Of a DNA stretch of 64,000 bases, positions 59,101 through 64,000 are shown piece by piece. The DNA lies in the NCBI GenBank assembly GCA_023634235.1, contig JAMKCF010000001.1, forward strand, positions 10,984,258-11,048,257, given 5' to 3'. Source of the stretch: Pisaster brevispinus (Eukaryota > Echinodermata > Asteroidea > Forcipulatida > Asteriidae). A program made the position numbers and the translations under genes. The notes below the pieces were generated by a model that saw only the letters and a program-made list of their open reading frames with translations, had not been told where the DNA came from and made no database searches. Position 1 is the stretch's first letter; each line of letters begins with the position of its first letter.

Positions 59101-60437
59101 GTTCATACAAACAAAAAATACACGCGTATTCATATTCGTGAACTAGGAAAAAACATGCTGACACAGCTTTGGCAAATTGTGTTTTCATATAAACATTACA
59201 ACAACATTAAAAGCAGACCCATACAGTTTCTTGAGGTAAAATGTGTGCAGAAACTACTGATTTAAAATACATTAAAGGCACCTGGCAATATGTTTTTAAA
59301 TTTCTAGTAACACGTGTTTGTATCTTGACATAAATCCCCCCTTTTATTGCAAATTCGGAGGTGTTTTAATACGTTTTGGACATATTTTGTATTTTTATTC
59401 TAATGAGGATCAGTGATGTCAACCGAGGCAGCATATCTTGAATTATAATTAATTTGTGCAGAAATGTTACTTGATTTTTTTTAATGTTTCTATAGTTACA
59501 TCTCTTAATTGGATTATCTTCTTGTGACGAAACCATCCAGCAAACATTCACCTGCCTACATATTAATGTTGTACTATGAGAATAAAATGGCATCTCTCAA
59601 TCTATGGGGCACTGGATGCCCTGCCGGAGGGGACCCATCGTTCTACGAGTGCCAGTTAACGGTAGGGTGTTTGCGGGAATTTTATTTATATTATTATTTT
59701 GTTATCATTGTTGTAAAACTTCGTTATTGAAAGAATTATTCCCCGTAGTACCCAAAACCCAGCATACAATGGTTTCCCCTACCCACACCCATCATACAGC
59801 AGTTTCGTGTATAGTTCCATGTACCGTTGAACCGACTGATGCAGTTAACAACGTTACATGAATCACCCACTACCACTCCATGACGGAAAACCTTATTTTG
59901 GCCCCCACAAGAATAAAAAACACTTTCCTGCTCCATTTGGCTTTGAGATATTGAAACTGCTCTATTATATCCCACCAACCACTGACATGAAAATAAAACT
60001 AAAAGATGTAAAACTTACTGAATTAAGGCTCAAGAAAAACCTAAAAAATCCTCTCTCAAATCTGTGATGTTTACAACTTACAAGACAGGGTGATGTTTTC
60101 GTCACGTTATCCTCGTCACGGCGTTTCCATGTCTACTGTCTATGCCTAACTAACATGACCAAGTCACTCTCTATCATTCAATGTCTATCGTCATGTTTAC
60201 CATATACGCATGACTGGCTCTAGTTCTACCAGAACGTTGTCGTGATAAACGACACAGCCATGTAAAAAGGGTGTAGGCCTTATCATCATAACTAATTTCT
60301 GACAAAAAACAAATATAAACTACGCAATTTTACCTTGCACTGGCCTCACGCTCAACTGTTCCACGATTGGGTGAGCAACAATCTGTTGCACTAGGTTTCT
60401 AACCAATTGCGGAGCTCCAGTAGTGTTGGCCTTGACC
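23145..60437 (-). CDS. Host gene: HECT-type E3 ubiquitin ligase-like (G2E3-like), introns full of transposons
   Basis: Nine or ten minus-strand exons occur in protein order over 37 kb: 60437-60334, 59046-58849, 58279-58083, 38400-38232, 37818-37741, 26274-26140, about 26101-26000, 25125-24858, 23737-23580 and possibly 23184-23145. All flanks are AG/GT. Phase matches at joins 60334/59046, 58849/58279, 38232/37818, 24858/23737 and 23580/23184. It does not match at 58083/38400, 37741/26274 and 26140/26101, where exons may be missing or shifted. The N-terminal half resembles invertebrate and fish proteins with an RRRR-rich linker and an 'LL.AG' block. A UIM follows, and the 25 kb exon carries [14 protein letters not shown] and [12 protein letters not shown], typical of the HECT fold. 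HECT ligases pass ubiquitin through a C-terminal cysteine, but that exon is not in the window. An in-frame TAG at 24993-24995 suggests decay or error. Gene identity is inferred from memory of the family. Confidence 0.6.
23580..23737 (-). CDS. HECT-like gene exon following the N-lobe
   Basis: 158 bases after ATTTTACAG, ending at GTAAAC, phase 0 in and 2 out. It encodes [20 protein letters not shown], then [11 protein letters not shown] and [15 protein letters not shown]. The helical 'D...L.EIG........D...LVKDLL.H' layout is the usual continuation of the domain, and the join with the exon ending at 24858 is exactly in phase. Confidence 0.62.
24279..24333. repeat. 16-bp minisatellite, about 3.5 units
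   Basis: Unit 'tctggctcctgcccaa' repeated with one or two changes. Lies in the HECT-like intron between 23737 and 24858. Confidence 0.85.
24535..24784 (+). mobile_element. SINE-like element with (att)n tail
   Basis: Contains 'gggatgggacgttaagc', 'gtgcacgttaaagaacc', 'agcgctatataataaccg' and ends in an (att)n microsatellite at about 24765-24784. The same words in the same order occur at 30229-30663, so this is a dispersed short element whose tail resembles CR1/L2-type LINE tails. Confidence 0.6.
24858..25125 (-). CDS. HECT-like gene exon, HECT N-lobe, with in-frame TAG
   Basis: 268 bases after ACACTTTTCAG, ending at GTAAGT. One base completes the upstream codon, then 89 codons follow: [32 protein letters not shown], a TAG at 24993-24995, [20 protein letters not shown], then [16 protein letters not shown]. 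The 'LMREV....FE', 'AGE...SI.HGGP' and 'L...Y' blocks match the N-lobe of G2E3-like HECT domains in spacing. The stop replaces one residue between V and W and the frame is conserved on both sides. Confidence 0.65.
25126..25999. other. Intron of the HECT-like gene, no feature
   Basis: AT-rich with a small internal repeat 'gctactgatttgaaagca' at about 25481-25543 (two copies flanking a self-complementary gagaccgagacttggtctc). No gene seen. Confidence 0.4.
26000..26101 (-). CDS. HECT-like gene, probable short exon
   Basis: After TTCCATTACAG one frame reads [20 protein letters not shown] then [13 protein letters not shown]. The 'V.V..R' element is reminiscent of the first strand of HECT-like domains. 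The frame is off by one relative to the exon ending at 26140, and the 3' limit is unclear (a GTATCA donor near 26040 is possible). Confidence 0.35.
   Translation of the reverse strand, partial: KYMDTQQLAQMTKKVQALALKVSVNYERCADFY
26140..26274 (-). CDS. HECT-like gene exon with ubiquitin-interacting motif
   Basis: 135 bases after CCATTTCAG, ending at GTATGT. It encodes [20 protein letters not shown] then [20 protein letters not shown]. The second part fits the UIM consensus (acidic run, hydrophobic, xx, Ala, hydrophobic, xx, Ser, xx, acidic) with Ala and Ser in place. UIMs bind ubiquitin and are known in several ligases. It starts in phase 2, which does not match the exon ending at 37741, so an exon may be missing. 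Confidence 0.6.
26839..30151 (+). mobile_element. CR1/L2-like LINE, dead, with (att)n tail
   Basis: Endonuclease and RT domains on +, in order, then a 3' end 'gcgcattataaatctaca' and an (att)n tail at about 30129-30151, which is typical of CR1/L2-group elements. The first 340 bases encode an Arg/Gly-rich stretch ([13 protein letters not shown]) just before the endonuclease. It lies in the HECT-like intron between 26274 and 37741, antisense to that gene. Confidence 0.75.
27167..30152 (+). pseudogene. CR1/L2-like LINE ORF2 (endonuclease and RT), multiply frameshifted
   Basis: Frame 1 (27167-27550) starts without ATG and gives the endonuclease N-terminus: [37 protein letters not shown]. Frame 2 holds a TAG at 27583, then [24 protein letters not shown] and the start of RT ([17 protein letters not shown]). 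The frame changes near 28795 to [14 protein letters not shown] and [14 protein letters not shown], then near 29055 to PQGSVLGP and the catalytic YADDTQLY at about 29160. A TAA ends that frame at 29302, and the C-terminal region ([26 protein letters not shown]) continues from 29523. The YADD residues are present, but at least four lesions make it non-functional. Confidence 0.8.
30229..30663 (+). mobile_element. SINE-like element related to 24535-24784
   Basis: Shares 'cttcggatgggacgaaaagc', 'gtaacgcacgtaaaagaacc' and the terminal 'gatatgagcgctttataaga' with the other copy. It directly follows the LINE tail by about 80 bases and is followed at once by the repeat at 30664. No coding potential. 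Confidence 0.6.
30664..33130. mobile_element. 2.5-kb non-coding repeat rich in TGACGTCA palindromes and 'cttccggtt' units
   Basis: The left end reads aggtgttcgggcttcagccg with its own inverse cgaacacct, and the right end near 33100-33110 reads ccgaacacctag, suggesting terminal inverted repeats of 'aggtgttcgg'. Inside, a unit 'gtgtgacc..atttgacctt..cttccggtt' recurs near 30840, 30995, 31146, 31869 and 32019. Perfect TGACGTCA words occur at 31473, 31581, 31713, 32879, 33013 and 33024. No ORF of note. Confidence 0.5.
33422..33903. mobile_element. Possible MITE with 'tgggcgatt' termini
   Basis: Starts tgggcgattagtgcaattc and ends cgataaatcgcacaatcgcc, roughly inverse of each other. The interior repeats 'gattaat' and 'gcgatta' in both orientations. 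No ORF. Boundaries are approximate. Confidence 0.4.
34452..34530 (-). repeat. tRNA-like sequence (SINE head or tRNA pseudogene)
   Basis: On - it has an A-box-like TGGCTGAGTGGC, a central stem CTGCG/TGCAG and a B-box-like GGCTCGAATCCC, followed by CCCGAGTC. The anticodon stem would close a six-base loop rather than seven, so a working tRNA is unlikely. Confidence 0.55.
34602..34645 (+). repeat. Inverted partial copy of the tRNA-like sequence
   Basis: 'gcaggaggtcgtgggttcga' plus 'atctgacccgagtcatg' repeats the 3' half of the tRNA-like unit at 34452-34530 in the opposite orientation, about 100 bp away. Confidence 0.6.
34694..36027. mobile_element. Harbinger-like non-autonomous element with CpG-rich palindromic ends
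   Basis: The left end (gatttcatgaagcgctgcga) and right end (cgagtttggtgaaatcgggc) are similar inverses. Both ends are packed with palindromes of cgacgcgtcg type; aacttacgacgc...gcgtcgtaagtt near 34786-34818 has perfect 12-base arms. Between them, a frame near 34965-35100 reads [13 protein letters not shown] and [13 protein letters not shown], like the N-terminus of Harbinger-type transposases (from memory); no catalytic part follows. Confidence 0.45.
36034..37690 (-). pseudogene. Non-LTR retrotransposon remnant (5' end plus RT C-terminus)
   Basis: The 5' part (37690 to about 37400) shares 'cctaggtgggctgc', 'acgtgaagccgggcag' and 'taggagtttgaattaggaga' with 47720-47990, so both are 5' ends of one LINE family. 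The 3' part gives post-RT sequence: [18 protein letters not shown] and [12 protein letters not shown] in one frame (36790-36480), then [33 protein letters not shown] and [13 protein letters not shown] in another (36483-36030). The endonuclease and the RT catalytic core are missing, so it is an internally deleted copy. It lies in the HECT-like intron, same strand as that gene. Confidence 0.6.
37741..37818 (-). CDS. HECT-like gene exon, acidic linker
   Basis: 78 bases (26 codons) after TTTATATTCAG, ending at GTGAAA. It encodes [20 protein letters not shown] then RRSRDE, an acidic to basic linker. Phase 0 at both ends. Joins directly to the exon ending at 38232 as [11 protein letters not shown]. 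Confidence 0.58.
38232..38400 (-). CDS. HECT-like gene exon (FHLVKCERN block)
   Basis: 169 bases after TATTTTTTAG, ending at GTATAA. One base completes the previous codon, then 56 codons read [40 protein letters not shown] and [11 protein letters not shown]. It ends in phase 0, matching the next exon. The exon is open throughout and ends at good splice sites amid repeats, which argues for a host gene. An ATG-initiated ORF overlapping it in another frame is a shadow. Confidence 0.62.
38401..39500. other. Intron of the HECT-like gene, nothing recognised
   Basis: AT-rich single-copy-looking sequence. No ORF with recognisable content and no obvious repeat ends before the LINE that begins near 39500. 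Confidence 0.4.
39554..40366 (+). CDS. LINE ORF1 protein with coiled coil and RRM-like domain
   Basis: 270 codons, ATG in a good context (CACCATGCC), no lesion. Residues 1-45 are Ser/Pro/Thr-rich. About 48-135 form a coiled coil ([20 protein letters not shown] and later [20 protein letters not shown]). About 136-265 resemble the L1-type ORF1 RNA-binding region: [38 protein letters not shown]. Such proteins trimerise and coat the LINE RNA as a chaperone (family knowledge). It precedes ORF2 by about 340 bases. Confidence 0.8.
   Translation: MPPRKAKNLSVSTASNEPNLAPLESGDQPSSLTTSSDIASLRQEVRLMAADLNKKLDTVISNQHNLIHRIETLETKQMETEEALQFTSQSVEEIQDKNKTMSAGVSDLSTQLNTALNKIKQLEEATLNLERHSRSFNLRFGGIPETHSEPSTLSYDKVKKILAERYNLPDIEIEDAHRTGRAPKSASDKPRHIIARFLYRSDRYEILRGAKEALTNTGLFILPNLPASDVAKKRSLRQVMKRAYDSGQHPIFRNGELYIQGRKYTAPQAS
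40706..43684 (+). pseudogene. LINE ORF2 (endonuclease-RT) with stops, frameshifts and FAED in place of FADD
   Basis: ORF2 probably starts at ATG 40706 (Asp-rich, [18 protein letters not shown]) and shifts frame near 40805 into the endonuclease: [60 protein letters not shown]. In-frame TAA codons at 41773 and 41785 sit where lysines are expected. RT follows: [52 protein letters not shown], a shift near 42655, then [20 protein letters not shown] and FAEDSNLLF near 42860. FADD is the normal catalytic motif, so the first Asp is Glu here. A TGA at 43322 stands where Arg (CGA) is likely. Confidence 0.82.
44198..44808 (+). repeat. Left inverted arm of the foldback element
   Basis: Three tandem subunits starting with a 'cgccatttt' palindrome near 44310, 44480 and 44640. 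Pairs with 48082-48655. Confidence 0.75.
44940..45247 (-). pseudogene. Fragment of an uncharacterised transposon-type protein
   Basis: On - the frame encodes [20 protein letters not shown] followed by [17 protein letters not shown] and later NVPCCFC. 'LP.T.GAL..HI.R' followed by a Cys cluster is a motif I remember from repeated cnidarian and echinoderm proteins of unknown function. No start and no complete domain; it overlaps the LINE 3' end by about 60 bases. Confidence 0.4.
45189..47990 (-). pseudogene. Non-LTR retrotransposon (same family as 36034-37690), dead
   Basis: The 5' end at about 47990-47720 repeats the 'cctaggtgggctgc' and 'acgtgaagccgggcag' words of the copy at 37.4-37.7 kb. 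The endonuclease lies in two frames: [30 protein letters not shown] and [17 protein letters not shown] (47300-46990), then [19 protein letters not shown] and [10 protein letters not shown] (46990-46750). A charged connector (46529-45942) precedes [55 protein letters not shown] (45760-45440). The frame ends near 45250, before the YADD region. Truncated and frameshifted, it fills the loop of the foldback element. Confidence 0.7.
48082..48655 (-). repeat. Right inverted arm of the foldback element
   Basis: Reverse complement of the left arm, with small indels and substitutions throughout, for example gatggataggctgcaattta near 48143 against taaattgcagcctatccatc near 44738. Confidence 0.75.
48656..49049. 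other. AT-rich spacer, no feature
   Basis: Homopolymeric A/T-rich sequence between the foldback element and the segmental duplication. Nothing coding. Confidence 0.5.
49134..49346 (-). pseudogene. Small acidic ORF with a shared frameshift (copy 1)
   Basis: From ATG 49346 the frame starts [20 protein letters not shown]. The downstream ATG-linked frame reads as low-quality protein, but shifting by one base near 49283 gives [20 protein letters not shown] and an Asp/Ser/Glu-rich tail ([14 protein letters not shown]) ending at TGA. That second reading looks far more protein-like. The same shift is present in copy 2. Function unknown. It faces the + ORF at 49728 across a CpG-containing spacer. Confidence 0.4.
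49728..50372 (+). CDS. Reverse-transcriptase C-terminal fragment fused to transposon sequence (copy 1)
   Basis: The frame reads [20 protein letters not shown], then [20 protein letters not shown] and [19 protein letters not shown]. 'FLDL.I.K' followed by 'LDT....K.T..F..L...S.H', 'G.IKG...R' and '..+L..RGY' is the region after the catalytic core in Penelope-like and related RTs (family knowledge). Only this thumb-side part is present, with no upstream RT core nearby. The frame stays open through the transposon boundary at 50288, so its last 27 or so residues are transposon-derived. It is probably a relic rather than a functional gene. Confidence 0.55.
   Translation: MFLDLVIYKGERFQKEGKLDTRVAMKKTDTFQHLARDSAHLESVFGGVIKGGTTRYKRICTHTQDFESKVNFFKEKLIERGYNTEELTRFRKSNSDHMNSILSAPPNIEKETNPPLVFTLPFFPQIHHSNLKSVLLKHWHQINDDDFLNNLFPVPPLLAYKRHLSPTKNTIHTVMGWIITRDHTENIRPSAVQSYLTVLFSSTRVYSVTTQKRR
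50782..51140 (+). pseudogene. Transposon gene fragment with 'YHRxxY' domain, inside the 3.9-kb element
   Basis: ATG 50782 opens [14 protein letters not shown]. An in-frame TAG at 50875 is followed by [20 protein letters not shown], up to a GTAAGT donor at 50992. A second exon before about 51138 reads [20 protein letters not shown]. The first block matches SEKSWRKFLSCARRWKE and the second GYHSECYQRF of the gene at 11339-13905, so both belong to one transposon family; the expected Cys is Gly here. Downstream sequence gives no further homology that I recognise. Confidence 0.45.
51141..53990. other. Interior of the 3.9-kb transposon, no clear gene
   Basis: AT-rich with small ORFs of no recognisable content. 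Near 52859-52876 the words tttgtaaaattgggcccag are the right end of the gggccca MITE family. A C-rich run lies at 52270-52280. Confidence 0.4.
55080..55292 (-). pseudogene. Small acidic ORF with a shared frameshift (copy 2)
   Basis: Duplicate of 49134-49346 with a few substitutions (for example tgctgaaaatgg for tgctgcaaatgg). It retains the same apparent one-base frameshift, so the lesion or the true gene structure predates the duplication. Confidence 0.4.
55705..56192 (+). pseudogene. RT C-terminal fragment (copy 2), broken by a CA-repeat change
   Basis: Same protein as 49728-50372: [16 protein letters not shown] and [20 protein letters not shown]. The (ca)n tract at about 55884-55899 is two bases longer than in copy 1, which throws the frame; the remainder ([20 protein letters not shown]) continues in another frame to the TGA at 56190. 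Confidence 0.6.
57547..58082. other. Spacer in the HECT-like intron with a short tandem word
   Basis: 'gattcatacgattcttgttg' at about 57580 recurs as 'gattcgtacgattcttgtta' at about 57600. No other feature seen. Confidence 0.5.
58083..58279 (-). CDS. HECT-like gene exon, conserved N-terminal domain
   Basis: 197 bases after TTTATTTCAG, ending at GTATAT. It encodes [36 protein letters not shown] and [21 protein letters not shown]. Phase joins exactly to the exon ending at 58849. The 'P....+.LL.AG......I.......+.....F..KL' spacing is that of the family's N-terminal domain, which has no known enzymatic role. Confidence 0.6.
58849..59046 (-). CDS. HECT-like gene exon with Arg-rich and Ala-rich linker
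   Basis: 198 bases, acceptor TTTATTCCAG, donor GTGGGT, phase 1 in and phase 1 out. The product starts [12 protein letters not shown], contains [17 protein letters not shown], then [20 protein letters not shown]. The 'F.P.....R+R' pattern matches the N-terminal region of the G2E3-like HECT family as I remember it. The Arg run could act as a nuclear targeting signal (inference). Confidence 0.6.
59047..60333. other. Intron of the HECT-like gene, no supported feature
   Basis: Between the exons at 58849-59046 and 60334-60437. AT-rich, several short ORFs of no recognisable content, and no inverted-repeat ends noticed. Confidence 0.4.
60334..60437 (-). CDS. HECT-like gene, most 5' exon found
   Basis: Encodes [17 protein letters not shown] and ends ..LSVRPVQ followed by GTAAAA. 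It leaves one base (phase 1), which fits the exon starting at 59046. The 5' limit is unsure because the sequence before GTCAAGGCC has a stop in frame and a weak acceptor; the start codon was not found. Confidence 0.5.
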
Positions 60438-60554
60438 TTTCACGGTTCATCATGCTTTTGACTTGTAATTATATATGTACAGTAAGTTAACGTAAAAATT
60501 AAAAGAAGTTCTCTACCGCAGGATGGGTTGGCACATATATTTGTTACTAAGTAG

Positions 60555-61038
60555 TAGGTGGTTTCGGCAATGTTGACATGTCCTTTCTAAGTTAATTAGT
60601 CAGAACCAATATTTTTTGTAAATGTTGACAAATATTTTTCCCCCGGGGTTGCGCATATTTTGTTTTCAATGTTGACACATGTTTTTTCCTGCGTTTGCAT
60701 ATGTTTTTGAAAGAACTGATTGCCTCATTTTTGTTTGTTATGTTGAACGGTTAATGTTACTTTTGAAACAGCTTATAAAGTTTGTTGAATGTTTGTTTAA
60801 AATGTTGTGGTGTATATTATGAAATTGTTGCAGCTGCCGTCCAGGGTTGAATGAATTCCGCATGTTGATGCATGTTTTTAAAAATGTTGACAAGTTTTTG
60901 TAAATGATGGACAATAAATATTGCTGTTGACAAAAACTTGTTGAATATATTGTTTTAATGTTGAGGTTTTTTTTTTTAATGTTGCGGTATTTTTTGTATG
61001 TTGTCGCAGTTTCCGTGCTGGGTTGAATAATTTCCGCT
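60555..61038. repeat. Degenerate 'atgttgaca' repeat region
   Basis: Words such as atgttgaca, aatgttgag and tgttgcggt recur every 20-60 bases on one strand. 'ccagggttgaatgaattccg' near 60840 is echoed as 'gctgggttgaataatttccg' near 61017, about 178 bases on. It ends where the BEL/Pao gag homology begins. Confidence 0.55.
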
Positions 61039-61766
61039 TTGGCGTGCCATAGTCGGGAAACCCTAGAAACATGGGGCTACTTGACTGAGCTCAACAACAG
61101 AAGCAGTCTCCTCTTGATTGTTGAAAAGCTGCCCTACAATCTAAAGACCCGTTGGTTAAGAGAAGTACACAAATTAAAGCATCACAAGGGTCGATCACCA
61201 AACATCGATGACGTGACAACATTCGTAACCACGGCAGCCGAAGAGGTGAGAGATCCTGTCTTTGGCAAAATCACACAATGAACCACAACGGTAAGAAGGG
61301 ACACCAGGCAGAGGGACGTTAAGGGCAATATTAAAAGGAAACATAATGTTGGTGTCGACACTACACCATCACACCCAGCTCCTACTACACAAAGTGTTCA
61401 AAAGAAAAGTACACCATCACCAGACTCTTGTTTCAGTTGCAGACAAGCCCACTACATAACCCAATGCGAGTCCTTCAAGGCCCTCAGAGTGAAGGACCGA
61501 CTGGCCTTGGAACAGAGCAAGAGGCTTTGTGTTAATTGCTTCAAACCTGTAAACTTGGGTAGAGACTGCCCTAGACCATTGTTGTGCTCAATCCAAGGTC
61601 AGTCCGTCAACCCACACCTACTGACTCAACTACACCAAAACCGCAGCCTGATGCCAGCACCCCAGTTGTATGTACCTCAACTGGGGTTGGCCCTGTAAAG
61701 GTGGCCTTACCCATAGTCCCAGTTAAGGTGCAAGGACATGGAGAGCAACCCCTTGCCAATACTTAA
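61039..61766 (+). pseudogene. BEL/Pao retrotransposon gag fragment up to the protease start
   Basis: A first frame (61039-61281) reads LETWGYLTELNNRSSLLLIV, then EKLPYNLKTRWLREV and DPVFGKI, the DUF1759-type gag core of BEL/Pao elements (family knowledge). After a TGA and a degraded linker, a second frame gives the zinc-knuckle region: CFSCRQAHYITQCESF, KDRLALEQSKRLCVNCFKPV and GRDCPRP. A third frame carries VKVALPIVPVKVQGHGEQPL, the lead-in to the aspartic protease, and stops at 61764. The protease, RT and integrase are absent because LINE sequence follows at once. Confidence 0.7.
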
Positions 61767-61774
61767 ACATCAAT

Positions 61775-63670
61775 TTGTTACACCTTGAGACAGACAATTC
61801 TGTGCAACTTTTTATTGACACTTTGTCTTCTCATTTATTTTACCCTCTATTTAACAAACCCACACGAATTACTGATAATATTGAAACACTTATTGATGTC
61901 TTCAACAATCACAAAGCTGGAATCCTAATTTCAGATATTAGTGACCAACTTCCCGTTTTTATGGTTGTAGATCATTGTAAATATCTAAACTCGGATAAAT
62001 TATATTATACCAAACGTAATTTCAGTAAGTAAACGTAGACAACTTTAAGCAACAGGTTATAGACACCAGGGCCCAATTTCATTGCTTAACCACCAAAATT
62101 TGCTAAGCACAATAAAACTTTGATTACCAAAAGAAGGTTACCAGCCAAACTACCACGTCACGTGTACAATTTATGACTGGTATCCTGCTCATTTCTGCTT
62201 AGCAGGAAATTGTCAAGCATTATTTTCTGCTTAAGCAGCTCTATGAAATTGGGCCCAGATGGGACTCTCAACTCTTCTCAGAAAACTTGAATGAGGCTTA
62301 CGATCAGTTTATGGACAGAGTAACTATACTTTATGACAAAAATTTTCCACATAAAGAGTAGAAAAAAACGAGTTAATGAAAACAAGTTTCATAGGTTAAG
62401 AGAAAGTATTCATAAATCAATTAGGCGGAAACATTATTTGTATAAGAAATACCTCAAAAATCGTACCTCCCAGGATAAATCTTCTTACAGTCAATATAAA
62501 AATATCCTTACATCCGTGATCAAAGCAGCCCAAAGGTTTTATTTTGGTAATCAGTTCATCAGGGAGAAAAATAATCTCAAAGGTACTTGGAAGCTTATTA
62601 ATTCATTATTGTGTAGATTAAAAACAAAAACGAATACTTCGTATTTTGACCTGAATGGTGTACAAGTTGGAAATGAAAACGACATTGCTGATAGTTTTAA
62701 TGACTACTTTGTCAACATTGACAATAACGTAGCAACTGAACTTCCAACAGGAGTCCACATTCTTTATTTCTTGAACCAATCACTGAAGCAGAAACTTTCA
62801 CTGTTATCTCTAAAATCCCCTCTGCGAAAGCTCCAGATTGCGACAATTTAAGTTATTTTGTCATAAAGGAATCGAGGAATGCATTAGCAAAGCCGCTGTC
62901 AAGTCTGTTCAAAAAATCGATTGCCTCAGGGGTATTCCCCGACAGACTAAAAGTAGGGAAAGTTATACCAGTCTACAAAAGTGGGAACAAACATGATATT
63001 TGTAACTATAGACCTATTTCAAAATTGCCTGTTTTATCCAAAGTTTTTGAGAAAATTGTGTATAGTCGCTTGACTTCTTTTATTAAAAAGTATGATTTGC
63101 TGTCAGGATCGCAATATGAATTCAGATCACAACGTTCAACTGAATTAGCAATCACGAGTAATTAACAAAATTATTAATGCTATTGACAACTTGCAAATCT
63201 CAATTGGTATATTCCTAGACCTGTCCAAGGCTTTTGACACTGTAAACCATGATATACTCATTCAAAAATTGGAGCATATTGGAGTTCGTTGGGTTGCATT
63301 GGACTGGCTCAGGAGTTACTTGTCGCATAGGAAACAATTTGTTTCTTATAATTTATCAAATTCATCACAAAAATCAATTTCTTGCGGTGTCCCCCTGGGG
63401 TCTGTACTTGTGCCTCTGTTACTTATTATTCACGTTAATGATATATGTAATTCATCTGACATGTTTTCATTCTGTCTTTTTGCAGACAATACAAACATAT
63501 TATATAATTATCATAATGTGGAAGATGGTGTAAACAATGTTTATATTCAAAAAACAGCATTGTGTCTCGGGGTATTATACTCTGGAACAATCTTAATCCG
63601 GATCTCAAGAAGTCTCTTACAAAGTCTTTTACCATCAAACTTAAAACATCACTTGTTGAATGTATTCTAA
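61775..63670 (+). pseudogene. 5'-truncated LINE, dead, catalytic FADN
   Basis: Begins inside the endonuclease (NINLLHLETDNSVQLFIDTL, NKPTRITDNIETLID, ISDISDQLPVF), then after a MITE insertion continues with MTKIFHIKSRKKRVNENK and KGTWKLINSLLCR (62333-62851). RT appears in pieces: a stretch in changing frames at 62850-63180 (GVFPDRLKVGKVIP type), [20 protein letters not shown] (63214), CGVPLGSVLVPLLLIIHVND and FADNTNILY near 63480. FADN replaces FADD and GVPLGS replaces GVPQGS, both at sites important for catalysis. Organisation matches the LINE at 39.5-44.07 kb, so it is probably a relative. It ends near 63670 without an obvious tail. Confidence 0.72.
62068..62257. mobile_element. MITE, gggccca family, inserted in the LINE remnant
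   Basis: Left end agggcccaatttcattgctt and right end gctctatgaaattgggccca. The interior has 'tgctaagca' and 'accagccaaactaccacgt' words like the other copies. LINE coding sequence lies on both sides, so it inserted into the LINE. Confidence 0.75.
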
Positions 63671-64000
63671 AAGAAACTTGTTTTGTATTTGTATAGAGCC
63701 TCTTGCATATGATTCTTACAAACAAAATTGTTTATACATATATATTTTTTATTATAGCCATCTACATTCATCTATCTGGTCTCTGTCACTGTGTTGTTGA
63801 TGTCCTTGTCATGCCCAAGTCATTGTCTGTCATAGGGAAAAGCATAAAAGCACCATGCTTCACTTTTTTCCTACATGTTGGCTATGATTGTATACTGCAG
63901 TATGATTTTAGGGTTCTTGATTTTTTCAAAGATATGTGTTTTTGATGCGTTGTTTATTATGTGACATTCATTATTCACACCTACATACTAATATAATGTT
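63671..64000. other. Window end, no feature
   Basis: AT-rich. The short ORFs here have no recognisable content. Confidence 0.5.

Noticed and set aside
1..64000. CRISPR arrays, bacterial operons, ribosomal RNA genes or phage-type modules
   Set aside because: None seen. Repeats are dispersed or palindromic without spacer regularity, and coding sequence is spliced.

Overview
The window looks like one stretch of a marine invertebrate nuclear genome, AT-rich and packed with transposable elements. There is no operon, ribosome-binding-site or phage organisation. Coding blocks end at canonical GT/AG splice sites, and the repeats (Penelope-like, DIRS-like, BEL/Pao and several LINE groups, palindromic MITEs, tRNA-like SINE heads, RAG1-N-terminal-like and C2H2-transposase-like genes) are typical of echinoderms and neighbouring deuterostomes. 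An echinoderm, perhaps a sea star, is my best guess from memory of the 'gggcccaatttcatagagctg' MITE family. That is inference, not something the sequence proves.

Layout. 1-800: 5' end of a Penelope-like element on the minus strand, with a hammerhead-like core. 810-10417: decayed transposon genes. The C-terminal half of a TNP2/DUF4218-like transposase lies on +, then a seven-or-more-exon companion gene on +, then the zinc-finger N-terminal half of the same transposase family on -. 11339-13905: a second broken multi-exon transposon-type gene on -. 15.5-16.35 kb: a 'tacggt' repeat abutting a truncated DIRS-like retroelement on - (gag and RT-RNase H, 16.35-19.3 kb). 19.7-22.0 kb: a broken spliced gene on + whose zinc fingers and RING resemble the RAG1 N-terminus. 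26.8-30.15 kb: a dead CR1/L2-like LINE. 30.2-36.0 kb: SINEs and non-coding MITE-like elements. 36.0-37.7 kb: a LINE remnant on -. 39.5-44.07 kb: a nearly full-length two-ORF LINE with disabling lesions. 44.2-48.66 kb: a foldback element with about 0.6 kb inverted arms and another LINE in its loop. 49.05-57.55 kb: a direct segmental duplication, one copy carrying a 3.9 kb DNA transposon whose empty site is preserved in the other copy. 61.0-63.7 kb: a BEL/Pao gag fragment and a fourth LINE remnant.

The main host-gene signal is a set of minus-strand exons threaded through all of this: 60334-60437, 58849-59046, 58083-58279, 38232-38400, 37741-37818, 26140-26274, probably 26.0-26.1 kb, 24858-25125, 23580-23737 and perhaps 23145-23184. 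Read in that order, most junctions keep phase, and the product resembles a large HECT-type E3 ubiquitin ligase (G2E3-like) with a ubiquitin-interacting motif. Its introns hold most of the transposons between 23 and 60 kb. One HECT exon carries an in-frame TAG, so the gene may be decaying.

Almost every transposon ORF here is broken by single-base frameshifts, often in homopolymers, or by point stops. Whether these reflect old copies or residual assembly errors cannot be decided from the sequence alone.
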